From NCBI GenBank assembly GCA_020634755.1, contig JACKBC010000019.1, forward strand, positions 1-64,000: DNA of 64,000 bases, in the 5' to 3' direction. Below, piece by piece: positions 62,908 to 64,000 of this stretch. Origin of the DNA: Caldilineaceae bacterium (GTDB lineage: Bacteria > Chloroflexota > Anaerolineae > Caldilineales > Caldilineaceae). Position 1 is the stretch's first letter. Each line of letters begins with the position of its first letter. The translations under genes were made by a program, and so were the position numbers. The notes below the pieces were generated by a model. The model had not been told where the DNA came from, searched no databases, and saw nothing but the letters and a program-made list of their open reading frames with translations.

Positions 62908-64000
62908 ATGACAATAGTGAAAAGTGGCTATTTACGGCCTGGAGTGGTTCACGCTAGCATCAAGAAATTATTACCCCTCGGCTTATTATTAGAGTTGACT
63001 GACGGTTCCACCGGCCTTGTGCGCCGCCGCGAAATCAGCTGGGTAGATACCGATTACCAATTGTGGCGCCAAAAGTATACGGTCGGTCAAAGAATTGCTG
63101 TTTTTCCCTTGCACATCCAAAATGGACGCCAGGAATTTAGTATCCGACTCGTAGAAAACGATCCGTGGTTAGCAGTAAATGAACGCTATTGCACTGGCGC
63201 GCTGGTATCAGGTTGCGTAGCAGGCGTAGCGGCCTTTGGCGTCTTTATCGAACTCGAACGCGGTGTAGTCGGTTTGCTCCACAAATCACAGTTGCCAGTT
63301 TGGGCCAATCAACCTATTGAAGATCTATTTTGGGTAGGAGATCTCGTTAAGGTCGTTATTACATCCATTGACTGTGACGAGAGACGCATGAGTCTGTCCA
63401 TAGTCGATATTCGATCATTCCGATGGGAAAACAAAACGGGGGATGAGAGAGATCGGAATGCAAGTGCCAATGGCGCGAATTTTGATACACCGCCCACCCA
63501 TTTGTCCATGGGTAGTTCACCTAAATCAATTGACATACACTCCATTCTCGTGATTGAGGATGATGATGTACAGCGCAGCGCGTTGAAACAGTGGCTGCAA
63601 AGCGCCAGCCAGCAAGTTGAAGCGGTTGGGTCCGCAGACGAAGCGCTGGCGCTGCTGCAAACATACTCGCCAGATATTGTGCTCACAGATGTGGGTCTAC
63701 CCGGTATGTCCGGCATTGAGGCAACCAGGCGCATTCGTACCCATCACCCCAACGTTCGCTGCATTATCATGACGGATTGGTCGCAGGCCGATACATATGC
63801 GGCGGAATTAGAAGAATTGCAGGCTCAGGATGTGGCATTTTTGATCAAGCCGCTCCTGCCCACGGATCTTCTTGAAGTGCTTACCCGCACCGTTCTATCG
63901 ACGTCGCCACAAAGGACCAGTGCACCGACAGAAAGTGCGGCCGCAATGGAGCCAGGGGTGCTGACTTCGAAGCCATCCAGGACACCGCGTTCATCGTCAA
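62908..64000 (+). CDS. Two S1 RNA-binding domains fused to a response-regulator receiver domain (runs off the window)
   Basis: An open frame of 364 codons to the window end, starting at an ATG six bases after AAGGAGG. Residues about 7-85 and 93-167 are S1-type OB folds; the second is clearest (GALVSGCVAGVAAFGVFIEL to DLVKVVITSIDCDERRMSLSI). After a polar linker (170-208) comes a receiver domain (about 211-330). It has the acidic pair in LVIEDDD (217-219), phospho-acceptor D261 in VLTDVGLPGMSG, T289 and K314 in FLIKPL. All receiver catalytic residues are present. The tail is Ser/Pro-rich and continues beyond the window. I infer a phosphorylation-controlled RNA- or ribosome-binding protein. Confidence 0.85.
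   Translation, partial: MTIVKSGYLRPGVVHASIKKLLPLGLLLELTDGSTGLVRRREISWVDTDYQLWRQKYTVGQRIAVFPLHIQNGRQEFSIRLVENDPWLAVNERYCTGALVSGCVAGVAAFGVFIELERGVVGLLHKSQLPVWANQPIEDLFWVGDLVKVVITSIDCDERRMSLSIVDIRSFRWENKTGDERDRNASANGANFDTPPTHLSMGSSPKSIDIHSILVIEDDDVQRSALKQWLQSASQQVEAVGSADEALALLQTYSPDIVLTDVGLPGMSGIEATRRIRTHHPNVRCIIMTDWSQADTYAAELEELQAQDVAFLIKPLLPTDLLEVLTRTVLSTSPQRTSAPTESAAAMEPGVLTSKPSRTPRSSS

Noticed and set aside
63309..63734. A 141-codon minus-strand frame at the window end
   Set aside because: It is antisense to the S1-receiver gene, whose domains are clear, and has a Ser/Arg-rich shadow composition.

Overview
The window looks like chromosomal DNA of a free-living Chloroflexota bacterium, probably close to Anaerolineae or Caldilineae. 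This is inference from gene content, not a phylogenetic result. The pointers are secreted lipoproteins with Thr/Pro-rich linkers and SH3b domains, a secreted protein ending in FLPLVRR, many large membrane glycosyltransferases, sugar ABC transporters with Tat-lipoprotein binding proteins, many GTG/TTG starts, and intergenic spacers full of hairpin repeats. No rRNA, tRNA, CRISPR array, prophage or complete insertion sequence was found.

Layout. 1-5.5 kb: DegV (partial), rlmN, a HAD phosphatase, an acyl-CoA dehydrogenase, and a fusion of a degenerate histidine phosphatase with a methyltransferase. 5.5-8.7 kb: a strong promoter and a terminator-bearing leader, then an EF-G2-type factor and an Hpt protein. 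9.3-17.7 kb: a processive family-2 glycosyltransferase, a 77-residue orphan, polA, argS and serA. 18-19.4 kb: two secreted proteins. 19.6-32.2 kb: a cell-surface polysaccharide locus with two GT39-like transferases, a DegT aminotransferase, a GT2, a frameshifted third membrane transferase, a YfhO-like protein and an O-antigen ligase-like protein. 32.3-37.2 kb: lipA, a HigBA pair with a broken toxin, upp with a DinB-like gene, a DksA/TraR protein and ruvB. 37.2-39.9 kb: a compact operon encoding DUF1257 (Ycf35-like), DUF2997, a second DUF2997-like mini-protein and a metal-site-less metallo-beta-lactamase-fold protein; a short inverted-repeat element separates it from an APH-family kinase. 40-50.5 kb: a sugar-utilisation region with a Gfo/Idh oxidoreductase, a TIM-barrel isomerase, an MDR dehydrogenase, a sulfatase and a complete sugar ABC importer preceded by two GntR/FadR-type palindromes. 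51-58 kb: two tandem S41 proteases, smpB, tgt, an ArmA/Rmt-type 16S rRNA G1405 methyltransferase and a MATE exporter. 58.2-62.3 kb: an M16C peptidase, a Nudix-like protein and a small membrane protein. 62.9 kb to the end: an open gene encoding two S1 RNA-binding domains fused to a response-regulator receiver domain.

Most genes are housekeeping or sugar metabolism. The points that stand out are the S1-S1-receiver fusion, the DUF1257/DUF2997 operon, the chromosomal G1405 methyltransferase next to tgt and smpB, the pseudo-phosphatase/methyltransferase fusion, the promoter-terminator leader before the EF-G2 gene, and several families of small inverted-repeat elements, two of them with target-site-like duplications. 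Two genes, a glycosyltransferase and higB, carry single-base indels that could be real decay or sequencing error.
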